A DNA stretch of 64,000 nucleotides. Origin: Nageia nagi. Taxonomy: Eukaryota > Pinophyta. Below, in pieces: positions 23,883 to 32,985 of the stretch. How positions within the stretch are numbered: position 1 is the first letter of the stretch; the number at the start of each line of letters is the position of its first letter. The stretch lies in NCBI GenBank assembly GCA_050084985.1, contig JBITNC010000001.1, positions 76,694,001-76,758,000 of the forward strand, in the 5' to 3' direction. A program made the position numbers and the translations under genes. The notes below the pieces were generated by a model. It had not been told where the DNA came from and made no database searches. It worked only from the letters and a program-made list of their open reading frames with translations.

Positions 23883-24459
23883 AGGGATCTAATAGTAAGT
23901 CCACCTATCAAGGATACACACGATCCTGCGTATGGTCTTGTAAGTGGCAACCCCTTAAGGTATCTCTTGGTACCGCCTACAAGGCTGTGGTTTGTGTGCT
24001 TCCTTTCGCGAGCTATCCTAACATCCACAATCTATTCTGATATCACACTGCTATCTGAGACATCCATATTGAAGTTCTGGACTTAATCGAGAAGTTAAGA
24101 ATCATCAAACAAAGGACGTCAGTGCTCCTTTATGAACCAAAGAACACCATCGATGCTCTTATATCACTGAAACGGACTGCCTGCAGTCCTCTTTTTGCAT
24201 CTTCACAGGTCACTACATTGTTGGAAAGGTAGCTCATTATCAGTACATCACGAATATCTTCATCTTTCATTGTCAGGTATGTTTCGTGAGGTAAGTACAC
24301 AAATTACAATCTTGGTTGGTACAATTACATTTTTGAATTGGTTATTTTGTTTATTGCTATCTAGAATAAATTGCTATCCATAGCTCAAATACAGATAATA
24401 ATAAGTTTGTAGATATTTGCCTATTTATTTATTTGCACACTCAATTTTATTTGTAAACA

Positions 24460-24480
24460 TTTGGTGAACCCGATGTGAAG
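24460..24480 (+). other. Primer-binding site region of gypsy B
   Basis: TTTGGTGAACCCGATGTG begins one base after the LTR. The TGG at the expected offset would pair with the tRNA 3' CCA. I do not assign the tRNA. Confidence 0.7.
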
Positions 24481-24550
24481 TGCACATCATTGTACTAAAA
24501 CCTTAAAGGTTTTAGTTAAGACTAATATCTATTTTGTGAGTGTTTTAGTC

Positions 24551-25768
24551 ATGGATCAGCTCAAGTTATTCTTGTGTAGTCTTTCAAAAAGAGATTTGGA
24601 TGAATTACTAGAAGAAATCAGACATGATGATCTAGAGGGATCTGGAGGAATGCAAAATAGCACTGAGGGTGACAACAGTAACTTTCAAGCTACTATAGAA
24701 GGTATGCAAAGGTAGATAGATAGATTGGCAAGGGGATCAGCTCCACCTAATGATTCTTTTGAATTTGGTAGTCCCCTATGCAATGAGATTCATAGGCACA
24801 TGCCACCATCTGACTACAAAGAGCCAAAATTCTCTAAGTTCAATGGTGAAGGATATCCGAGAAGACATATACAAGGATTCAAGGATGAGTGCGAACTCAA
24901 AATTGGTACAGATCAAAGATTGCAAGCTAAATTCTTTCCCTAGAGCTTGGAGGGAGAGGCTCAAGAATGGTTTTATGCCTTACCTGAAGGGTCCATCACA
25001 TCATTTGAGGAATTTAGTAGTTTGTTCCTGGACCAATATAAGTATAACATCAAGAAGGAGATTATGCTATCAGATTTATGCGCTATCAAGCAAGGCAGTG
25101 ATGAGCAACTAGACAAATTTGTTGTAAGGTTTAAGAAGACATGGCAACAAGTGAAGATCAGATTAATGGAAAAGGAGGTAAATAATATTTTTAAAGAAGT
25201 CGTTATATTACCCTTACAATCACATGTTATCTATTATACACATCTTACATTTTCAGATATGACGTATGAATTGTTAGAGAAAGAGAAAGTCCTTGTGAAG
25301 CTAGGGCTTGTGAAGTATGGCAGTAGTGATAAGACAAAAGAAAAGGATAAGAGATCGCAATCGCAAAAGAAAGAGAAAACTATCCATGTGGCTGAGAAGA
25401 TAAGTGAGACGAAGGAGAAGAAATTTGTGAGATTTCCCATACCTCCAAGACATATCCTAAAAGACCTTGTTGCAAAAGGGTTATTACAACCCTTACCTAA
25501 GCATGAAGAAGATCCTACAGCAGAAAGACCTGCTTGGTATAAGGAAGATAGGTATTGTGAGTATCATCAGACTAAGGGCCATGCTACTAATGGGTGTGGA
25601 AACCTTAGGGACAGAATACAAAAACTCATAGAAGATGGATTCTATGTGTGTCCGGTAAAGGTCAAAGATACAGGGGAAGAGCAACATGTCAATATGATTT
25701 TCCTTGAAGATGTTTGCGAGGCTAGCACCGATGGGAGCTCCAAGCCCTCCGAAGGTATCATTTGGTAG
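24551..25768 (+). pseudogene. Gypsy B gag
   Basis: 405 codons from the ATG at 24551 (MDQLKLFLCSLSKRDLDELL) to the TAG at 25766, with two in-frame stops only (TAG at 24713 and 24941); otherwise the frame is intact. The Retrotrans_gag core runs from about residue 95 to 225 and includes GEAQEWFYALPEGSITSF near residue 135. A Lys/Glu-rich linker (about 255-300) precedes a CxxHxxxxHxxxxC zinc-binding-like motif, CEYHQTKGHATNGC, with ligands at residues 336, 339, 344 and 349. The leader from the LTR to the ATG is about 90 bp. The product should form the particle and bind RNA. Nothing resembling a protease follows. Both stops are single C-to-T or G-to-A steps from Gln/Trp-type codons. Confidence 0.88.
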
Positions 25769-26173
25769 ATCAATATAAAAAAAAAAAGAAGCTAGCAGTT
25801 AGTTCAGGTCACTAACGGATGTCATGGTCAAGAGATTGGAGGGCTTCATGATGTCACAATAGGAGCATCGACGTTGTATTTTGTGTTAATAGGACTACCG
25901 GTGGTCCTCTTTTAGTGGAAAATAGGAGAAAGTCAAAAGATGCCAATTCCTCCTATAGCATGAGAACTCAGAATTTCAGGTCATGTTGTTGGCATTCATT
26001 TGTAGGAATCATGAAACATCAATTTCATTCATCACAAGTACATGCACAAGAGCAAATCAGGTACCAAAATTTGTGTTTCATATATATATCATGATCAAAA
26101 TGTTTTTGTTTACAATACAACTGGATGAGATCATATAGAATGACCTAGAATCTCCTACTAGAGCCCCCTCCCC
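25769..26173. other. Spacer between gag and the antisense gene of B
   Basis: The 3' ends of gag and the antisense gene converge here. It holds one GGACTACCGGTGGTCC near-palindrome (25892-25907) and no coding signal. It would be the shared terminator region. Confidence 0.6.
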
Positions 26174-28419
26174 CTACACTAGAGATAGTAGCCCTGCTAG
26201 ATGTGCCACCACTACACTATGCCTTGTACTTCTCTTCTCATGCCTTCTCCTCACCGATCTATCTCTCAACTTGGTGAAGCTGCTCATAGAGGGCCTTGAT
26301 CTCCTTGTTGGCCACCTATAGGTCCTGATAGATCCTAGTATAATCTCCTCCTCCAAACCATAGATGACCTTGTAGCTCTCTAATCTCCTCATCCTTCTAA
26401 CCAATTTGACCACGTAGCCTAGCCATCTCGACCTCAGGATCTATGACATAGTATAAACATATCATGTTAATCCTTGGCATATCATAAAAAGTAGAAAATC
26501 AAAGTAAAGAAAAAGAGAAAATAGGTTACCATCATCATCCTCATCGTAGTCTTCCTCCTCCCAATCTGTATACATCTCATACTCAGGTTCATACTCATCT
26601 TGGTCTGGATCGGTCTCCTCATTGTCATCATGACCTTTATCTAGAGATGTGTCATGAGCATATGTCGAGCTACTCTCTCCTCCCCACCCTCCCACCATGA
26701 AGGGAGTGTCCCATCCAGTCTCTATGTCCCCTGTGTCTTCATCCTCCCATGCATCATCACCCGAGTTGACATCATGAATACCTATGTGGTGAGGATGGTG
26801 TGTCCTCCACTAGTCTAGATAGTCCTCTGTGTGATCAGGTCCATCTATGTCATCATCGACCCCATAGTCAGAGTCCTCGCTAGGGGACTCCCAATCTAAG
26901 TCCCAGTCAGGTACTAGCTCATAGTCCTCTGGGAGGTGCCTACTATGGTAGTAGCGTACCACTATCCTGTAGTCATCTGGTATACCCTGTTGGAGGTTGA
27001 ACTGACAGAGTACCTACTCTAACCTGTATAGCTCCACTAGTGCCCTATGTGCCTGTATGTATGTAGGGTGTCTCACCCATGCTATCTCCTGTATGTCCTC
27101 CTCCCACTATGGTATGCCTCCCTGATAGGGATGCCAGTATACTATGCCTCCTACAGTAGGTCAAACCATACCCACCATCCCTCTAGGTCCACGCTAGGAA
27201 AATTTGGTCCCTCTGTCATCGCCCACCATTGCCAGGTAGGTACATCATCTGGCTAGTCTAGGGGTAATGTCATCAGTCTAGAAATGATGATGTGATCATA
27301 TGCCCACACCTGCAGTATCATAGAATGAGCTACCTATCTCCCCCCTCTCTCCACCTCTACAAAGCCATGGAGGTCATGATAGAGTTGTGCTAGTATCATG
27401 GGGCACCACGCATACCACTACCTGTGTGTCACCATGTCCTATATGATAGGAACCATGCCTACAGGGAAGGTCTCACTACTTTTGTCTGGGTAGACAATAG
27501 CATCCAGAAGGCAGGCAATGAGGAGCCTCAATCCTTAGGTCACCCCATGCTGGAGGATACTCTGATACATGTCTCACTAGGGACACACCCCTCTTCCTAT
27601 GATTTACTTCATCTAACCCTGTCAGCCAAGTAGCCCATATCTCTATCTGTTCTAGGCTAGGAACAGGAACCATGTTCACTAGCCTCCCCCTGATAGGAAG
27701 TCTAGTGATCTTGTAGATATCCTCTAGTATCATTGTGATCTCACCAGTTGGAAGGTGAAAGGTGTTGGAGTTTGGATCCCACCTCTCCATCAAAGTAGTC
27801 AGCATGTTACGGTCATGAAACACATAATCAGCAAACATAAGGTAGTTGAAGGAAATGTCCTCTAGTATACTCCGGGCTTCATCAGTTTGTGGCCACTATT
27901 GGGTCATGTTGAAGGCGGCACTCTTATCGGATGGTAGCATAAGGTATGAATAATTCTACAAGAAAAGAGCGATAGAAAGCAAGTTAGTATCAGATATGAA
28001 ACAAAAATAGCAAAAATAGTATGGTAAAGAGGACCACCCACGGTCTAGACTAGGTGAAAAGGACCACCCACGGTCCAAACTAGGGTAGAAAGGACCGCCA
28101 GCGGTCTTGTTTCTATCATGAAGGTCGATAAAATTTGGGGTATAGGTTTGTACAAATGAGCATAGTACAGCCATGATACCAAAAATTTGAAAAAATAGAA
28201 TGAAAAGGGAAAAATGATGGGCTAGGGTATTCAATAGGAAAACCCTAGGGGCAATTTGGAAAACCAGTATGTAGGCAGCTAAAATATGAAGACAAGCAAA
28301 AGCATAGCAAGGAAAAGGTAGGAGATGTAATGTACCTGATGATCGGTAAGAGAATCATCCACCAAGGTAGCTCTATGTCCATCTCGATGTGTGATTGGTA
28401 GGGCCATAGTGTGCAGCAT
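26174..28419 (-). pseudogene. Antisense plant mobile domain (PMD) gene of gypsy B
   Basis: Three-exon gene on the minus strand. Exon 1, 28419-28336, is 28 codons (MLHTMALPITHRDGHRATLV...). Intron 1, 28335-27956, starts GTACAT and ends TTTTCTTGTAG. Exon 2 is 27955-26530; intron 2, 26529-26441, starts GTAACC and ends GTCATAG; exon 3 is 26440-26174. Both joins keep frame. Exon 2 holds the PMD: FADYVFHDRNMLTTLMERWD, FHLPTGEITMILEDIYKI and LPIRGRLVN, then ILAQLYHDLHGF and MILQVWAYDHI, all standard PMD blocks. Its end is very acidic (DWEEEDYDEDDD). Exon 3 is a heptad-like coiled coil (KDEEIRELQGHLW, ANKEIKALYEQLHQVER). Damage: one frameshift near 27540 and several TAG stops. PMD proteins of the MAIN/MAIL1 type are nuclear; this copy's role is unknown. 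Confidence 0.85.
28021..28110. repeat. 30-bp repeat, three copies, in PMD intron 1
   Basis: Three units, each with GGACCACCCACGGTC or a close variant (28031, 28061, 28092). They belong to the dispersed GGAC...GTCC motif set of this element. Confidence 0.75.
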
Positions 28420-28420
28420 A

Positions 28421-28877
28421 GTAGTACAAGAAATATCACCTAGTGATAGTGATAAAATCACTAGCTAAACCTCTCTGACTCAGTTTCTCAAGCTCTAGGA
28501 TACTCTTAGATATGAAAATGATAATGTGACCAAATGAGGAAGGGTGGGGCCCCTTTTATAGAAAGGTTAGGGCACACACTTCAAGACAAATTTTGATTTG
28601 AGCATTTGGTATACATGGACAAGCAACCAAGTATCAATCTGGAATCCAGGGGTGATTTGCAGGGACCTAATCTTCATAGTTTTTAATGAATCCTTAAGAA
28701 AAGGACCACCCATGGCCTTAGATGAAGACTGTTGGTGTTCTATTTTTGCCAGAAAGGATCACCTGCATTCCTTTATCTAGAAAATCAATTTATCTAAGTA
28801 TCACAAGTGCATCACAGGTGCTTGATCAACATTATATCCAGGAGAATATTACTTTGAGTTTCATTTTTGCAGACCTA
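28421..28877. other. Upstream region of the PMD gene
   Basis: 5' untranslated and promoter region of the antisense gene, then spacer. Two more GGAC...GTCC-type motifs lie at 28703 and 28756. No ORF is supported. Confidence 0.5.
28551..28560 (-). promoter_or_regulatory. TATA box of the antisense PMD gene
   Basis: On the minus strand CTATAAAAGGGG, a textbook plant TATA box, lies about 130 bp upstream of the ATG. This suggests the antisense gene has its own promoter. Confidence 0.65.
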
Positions 28878-29165
28878 TGTTATCAGCTTATCATGCCTAT
28901 GGGTGGAGTTCTAGCTCCCCTTATTAGTTTATCATGTCTATGGGTGGAGTTCTAGCTCCTATTATCAGCTTATCATGTCTATGGGTGGAGTTCCAGCTCC
29001 TGTTATTAGCTTATCATGCCTATGGGTGGAGTTCTAGCTCCCATTATCAGCTTATCATGCCTATGGGTGGAGTTATAGCTCCCATTATCAGCTTATCATG
29101 TCTCTTAGTGGAGTTCCAGCTCCCATTGCTAGATTATCATGCCTCTTGGTGGAGTTTCAACTCCA
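28878..29165 (+). repeat. 41-bp tandem repeat, seven copies
   Basis: The ATCATG landmark recurs at 28890, 28931, 28972, 29013, 29054, 29095 and 29136, exactly 41 bp apart. Each unit contains GGTGGAGTT and AGCTCC. The period is constant with no indels, suggesting recent expansion. Confidence 0.95.
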
Positions 29166-29660
29166 TCAGTTTATCATTGTTTTGTGGGGTTCAGTTCTTA
29201 TGCAACTGCAACATACCTCTTGGTGCGAAGTTTTAGTTGTGTGGAACTTAGCTCTCCTCTATCAGCTTATCATGCCTCTTAGTGGAGTTTTAGCTCTATC
29301 AATTTATCATTATTTTGTGGGGTTCAGTTCTTATGCAACTACAGCATACCTCTTGGTGTGAAGTCTCAGTTGTGTGGAACTTAGCTCTCCTCTATCAGCT
29401 TATCATGCCTCTTGGTGGAGTTTTAGCTCCATCAATTTATCATTGTTTTGCAGAGTTCGGTTCTTATGTAACTACAACATACCTCTTGGCATGAAGTCTC
29501 AGTTGTGTGGAACTTAGCTCTCCTCTATCAGCTTATCATGCCTCTTGGTGGAGTTTCAGCTCCATCAGTTTATCATTATTTTGCAAAGTTTAGTTCTTAT
29601 GCAACTACAGCATACCTCTTGGTGCGAAGTCTCAGTTTTATGGAACTTAGCTCTCCCCTA
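29150..29660 (+). repeat. 133-bp higher-order tandem repeat, about four copies
   Basis: The TGGAACTTAGCTCT landmark recurs at about 29242, 29375, 29508 and 29641, 133 bp apart. Each unit includes one diverged 41-bp unit plus new sequence containing GTTCAGTTCTTATG, so it is a higher-order product of the preceding array. Confidence 0.9.
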
Positions 29661-29790
29661 TGTGTTATCATGTGTTGTCATGTCTTGTCTTGTGATGTGG
29701 TCATGTGTGTTGTCATGTGTTGTCATGTCTTGTCTTGTGATGTGGTCTTGTCAAGTTGTCGTCAAGTCATCATGTGTGGTTAGGTTGTCT
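29661..29790 (+). repeat. TG-rich repeat with a 45-bp period
   Basis: A TGTGTTGTCATGTCTTGTC block begins at 29671 and again at 29716. The surroundings are TGTCATG-type simple sequence. Confidence 0.8.
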
Positions 29791-30111
29791 GTCAGGTCAT
29801 TGTCATGTGTGTTGTTCGATTTGTTGTCATGGGTCATCAACATTGCGACAAGATTATCAAATTATTAGATTATCATATATATCAGGCTATCACCTTCTAT
29901 GGTAAAACGCAAGGGGCAAGCATGCCCAAGGTAATATCAAAAGGGAGTTTTCTCAACCTATATCTAGTACTAATAAGCTTTGTCATGATGTTGTTTAAAT
30001 TTAGAATGGTTAGTGTTTATTTTTGCTTATCAAATTGTTTGCTATGATATTGTGTTTTTACTTTGAATGCAAAATCTCAACTCACCTCATGTTTCTTTCG
30101 ATTTCACATCC
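29791..30111 (+). other. B internal, non-coding 3' part
   Basis: Between the repeat block and the polypurine tract; no recognised feature. Confidence 0.5.
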
Positions 30112-30124
30112 AAAGTGGGGCATC
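30112..30124 (+). other. Polypurine tract of gypsy B
   Basis: AAAGTGGGGCATC directly before the LTR start TGTTAACAC; compare AAAGAGGGGAAAAA before the 3' LTR of A. Confidence 0.8.
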
Positions 30125-30977
30125 TGTTAACACATAAAAATGAATTTATGTTTTTAAATCAATAAATTAATGAAATATGCTTGGCCTAAATATATGTCTT
30201 GAATGTATTAAGGTGATAATATCAATGTTTGTCTTGAATATGAATTTTATAATGATTATCTTGAATATTACATGGATTGTCTTGAATATTGCATGAATTA
30301 TCTTGTTTATTGGTGTGTTTATCTTGAATATTGTGAATTAGCCTTATTTATGTAGATGCATGCCAACCCATGGGTTGTATTATCTATTATCTATATAAAT
30401 AAGGGATCTAATAGTAAGTCCACATATCAAGGATACACAAGATCCCGCGTATGGTCTTGTAAGTGGCAACCCCTTAAGGTATCTCTTGGTACCGCCTACA
30501 AGGCTATGGTTTGTGTGCTCCTTTCGTGAGCTATCCTGACATCCATGATCTATTTTGATATCACACTGCTATCTGAAACATCCATATTGAAGTTCTGGAC
30601 TTAATCGAGAAGTTAAGAATCATCAAATGAAGGTCACCGATGCTCCTTTATAAACCAAAGAACACCATCGATGCTCTTATATCACTGAAATGGACTGCCT
30701 GTGGTCCTCTTTTTGCATCTTCATAGGTCACTACATTGTTGGAAAGGTAGCTCATTATCAGTACATTGCCAATATCTTCATCTTTCATTGTCAGGTACAT
30801 TCCATGAGGTAAGTACACAAATTACAGTCTTGGTTGGTACAATTACATTTCTGAATTGGTTATTTTGTTTATTGCTATCTAGAATAAATTGCTATCCATA
30901 GCTCAAATACAGATAATATTGAGTTTGTAGATATTTGCCTATTTATTTATTTGCATGCTCGATTTTATTTGTAAACA
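30125..30977 (+). repeat. 3' LTR of gypsy B
   Basis: 853 bp, TGTTAACAC to GTAAACA, with a TATA box at 30392-30401. It matches the 5' LTR closely; most differences are C/T or G/A. Confidence 0.93.
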
Positions 30978-30982
30978 GGTTG
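30978..30982. repeat. Target-site duplication of gypsy B, right copy
   Basis: GGTTG directly after the LTR. Confidence 0.9.
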
Positions 30983-32049
30983 CTAAGGAGAGGAGGGGGG
31001 AATTTGCCATGGATGGAAGAAGGGTCACAAAGGAGAGGCAAGGTTGCTATGGAGGGGTAGCAAAGGGCCAATAGGTGGTAGGCCATAGTGGAGGGGCAAT
31101 GTAGGGTTGATAAGTGATAGTAGGTTGTGGTGGGTAATTCATGGTGGAGGGGTGATGTAGGACCAATGGGTAGTAGACCATGATGGAGGGTCGATGCAAG
31201 GATGACAAGCAATAATAGGTCACAATATAGGGGCAATGTAGGGCCAACGAGCGATAGTAGGTCATGATAGGTAGGTCAACTTACAAGGAGTGTGGTGAGA
31301 GATTTTGCCACCCCAAATTTTTTGTAAAAAATTTATGTGAAAGCTTCATAAAAAAAATTCTTTATTGTTCCCCTTTTTAAAAAAAAAATAAACCTCACAA
31401 AAAAATTGAGAGCCTTTTTTTAAAATAAAGTATCTAATTTTTAAACAAAATAGACTTATTTAAAAAATAAAGGTCTCTTATTTTGAATAAACCATTTTGA
31501 AAATATATATTTTTTAATTGATAAAGTCCAATTTTTTATATATAAATCTCCCCCCTTTTTATTAAAATGTAAGCCCTAAAAAAAAAGTAGTAAAAAGTAA
31601 TTATTTTCATTTTTGTTAGTATAAAACAATTATTTGCAAAAATACAACCTCCTAATTTTTAAAGCTAAAATAGCTTTATAAGGTAGAAATAACAAATCCT
31701 TTTCATTCAAAATGTATAAAAATAAGTAATATATATTAAGCAACTTTTGTAAAAAAAATTGCAATAAAAATGTTGGCATAAATAAGAGATTGCATGCTTA
31801 TATATATATTGCTATTTTTGGAGTAAAAAAGGATGAACTAACACATTATACAAAATATGTTAGTCTAAAACTAGTTGCATCATATATTGCTATTTTTTAT
31901 AACAAAATGTTGTAATAAATTGAACTAACATATTTCACTTAATATGTTAGTAATAAATAGTGATTCATAAAAATTTGAGGAGAGTAAGTAAGAGGTTATA
32001 TCTTCAAAGGTTTTCACCAAACAAAGATGTGAAGAGGAGCCTCAAAGTT
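30983..32049 (-). other. C2 leader, part next to the LTR
   Basis: Non-coding. 30983-31290 is G-rich on the plus strand; 31300-32000 is A+T rich. Short AACATATT words occur here as in leader 1 (35640-35860), supporting a common long-leader family. The Pro/His/Tyr ORFs on the minus strand at 31047-31265 and 30943-31236 are products of the C-rich composition. Confidence 0.6.
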
Positions 32050-32063
32050 GCTTTGATATCAAT
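32050..32063 (-). other. Primer-binding site of C2
   Basis: On the minus strand, directly after the LTR, ATTGATATCAAAGC: a diverged form of the initiator-Met tRNA primer site TTGGTATCAGAGC. It shows that this LTR is a 5' LTR. Confidence 0.7.
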
Positions 32064-32564
32064 TGAGAGAGTTTAACTATAACATGAACAACTCTAAACT
32101 CCCAAGATCACATGAAAGCTCACAATACACATATAACAAACTCACAAAGCAATCTCACAAAGATAACATAAGATGTAAGTGGTTCCTCCTACTAGGAGTA
32201 CATCTACTAATTAGATCTTTACTTCAATCACAAATACAACTCTCTTACAATAATCTTAATCTTAACTTTTATGCTCTATATTATAGCATAATTTTACTCC
32301 ACAATTGGTATGTTATCACAAAGATGGAGCCTTCTATTTATAAGCCAAAATCCCTCTTTAGATCACCCTTTTATCTAATGTATAAAAGCATGGCATGCAC
32401 ATCCTTTTACCCAAGGGGCATGCTCATGACATGGAGTATAGGACAAGTTACATTATCATATTCACTTAAATACTTATGGTATCAAATATTACCCTTAAGT
32501 ATTAGTGAACTTACATAGAATATTATTACATAACCTTTACAACAATGCATTATACATTTCAACA
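32064..32564 (-). repeat. 5' LTR of C2
   Basis: 501 bp of the C1/C3 LTR family, TGTTGAAATG (minus) to ...CTCTCA. TATAAATA on the minus strand at 32335-32342. Its wording differs from both outer LTRs of C1. The base next to its start is gag coding sequence of C1. Confidence 0.85.
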
Positions 32565-32985
32565 TGATTCAATTGCACCCACAAGCAACAAGTTGGATCT
32601 TTAGGTCAATGATTTTGATCAAGTAGATGTCAATATTTTCATCTTCCCCTTGATGAGATTGAAGAAACTTTTGAAGAATGGTAAACCTTCTTGAAATTTT
32701 TGAACCAAAGTAGATTTGCTTAAGCGTATCCCAAGATTTCTTCATCAAGGTTGAAGAGAAAATCATCAGGAGAACATCATCTAAAATTGCATGATAAATC
32801 ATGGAGGTTGCCAACTCATTCTTCATGTTGTAAGCCTCTAGTGCCTTCTCATATATAGGAGGTAGAAGGTTCTCATTCAATATTTGCCAAAGCTTATTTG
32901 CCTATAATTCAGCTCTCATCTATGGTTCTCAAATTCTAAAGTTGGAACCATTAAAAATGTGTTTGGGTAAAAAGGAGTCTTCCAT
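32565..32985 (-). pseudogene. C1 gag-1 fragment, cut by the C2 LTR
   Basis: The ATG at 32985 gives MEDSFLPKHIFNGSNFR, then an open stretch of 103 codons from 32880: EKALEAYNMKNELATSMIYH, KKSWDTLKQIY and LVACGCN. It is the same UBN2 gag as gag-2 (22870-21831) and stops inside it at the point where the C2 LTR starts. The early part has three stops; the rest is intact. The overlap with gag-2 is the key evidence for two elements. Confidence 0.82.

Larger units (their letters stand above)
23351..23890 (+). repeat. 270-bp tandem duplication inside the 5' LTR of B
   Basis: Unit 1 is 23351-23620 and unit 2 is 23621-23890, with only a few differences between them. Each ends just after a TATATAAATA box. 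The 3' LTR has a single unit (about 30141-30410). Confidence 0.9.
23335..24459 (+). repeat. 5' LTR of gypsy B (with internal duplication)
   Basis: 1125 bp, TGTTAACAC to TTGTAAACA. The 3' LTR is 853 bp; the difference is one extra copy of a 270-bp segment. Confidence 0.92.
23335..30977 (+). mobile_element. Ty3/gypsy-type element B, complete, non-autonomous, with antisense PMD gene
   Basis: A 7.6-kb element with both LTRs, a GGTTG duplication, a primer site, gag (24551-25768), an antisense three-exon plant-mobile-domain gene (28419-26174), a tandem-repeat block (28878-29790), a polypurine tract and a 3' LTR. No protease, RT, RNase H or integrase is present, so mobility must have relied on enzymes from other elements. 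The LTRs differ by few substitutions apart from a 270-bp duplication, making B the youngest clear insertion in the stack. It lies in the leader of C2. Confidence 0.9.

Noticed and set aside
24750-25112. 120-codon ORF overlapping gag of B
   Set aside because: Frame +1 shadow of gag, with no domain; gag in the other frame explains the sequence.
28878-29165. CRISPR-like regular repeats
   Set aside because: The units are directly adjacent without variable spacers, in a plant retrotransposon.
28934-29868. Overlapping plus-strand ORFs with repeated Cys/Val/Met peptides
   Set aside because: Translations of the 41-, 133- and 45-bp tandem repeats.
30701-30901. ORF repeated at 24195-24383
   Set aside because: It lies in both LTRs of gypsy B; repetition follows from the LTRs.
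30943-31265. Pro/His/Tyr-rich minus-strand ORFs
   Set aside because: Low-complexity product of the G-rich leader of C2; no conserved domain.
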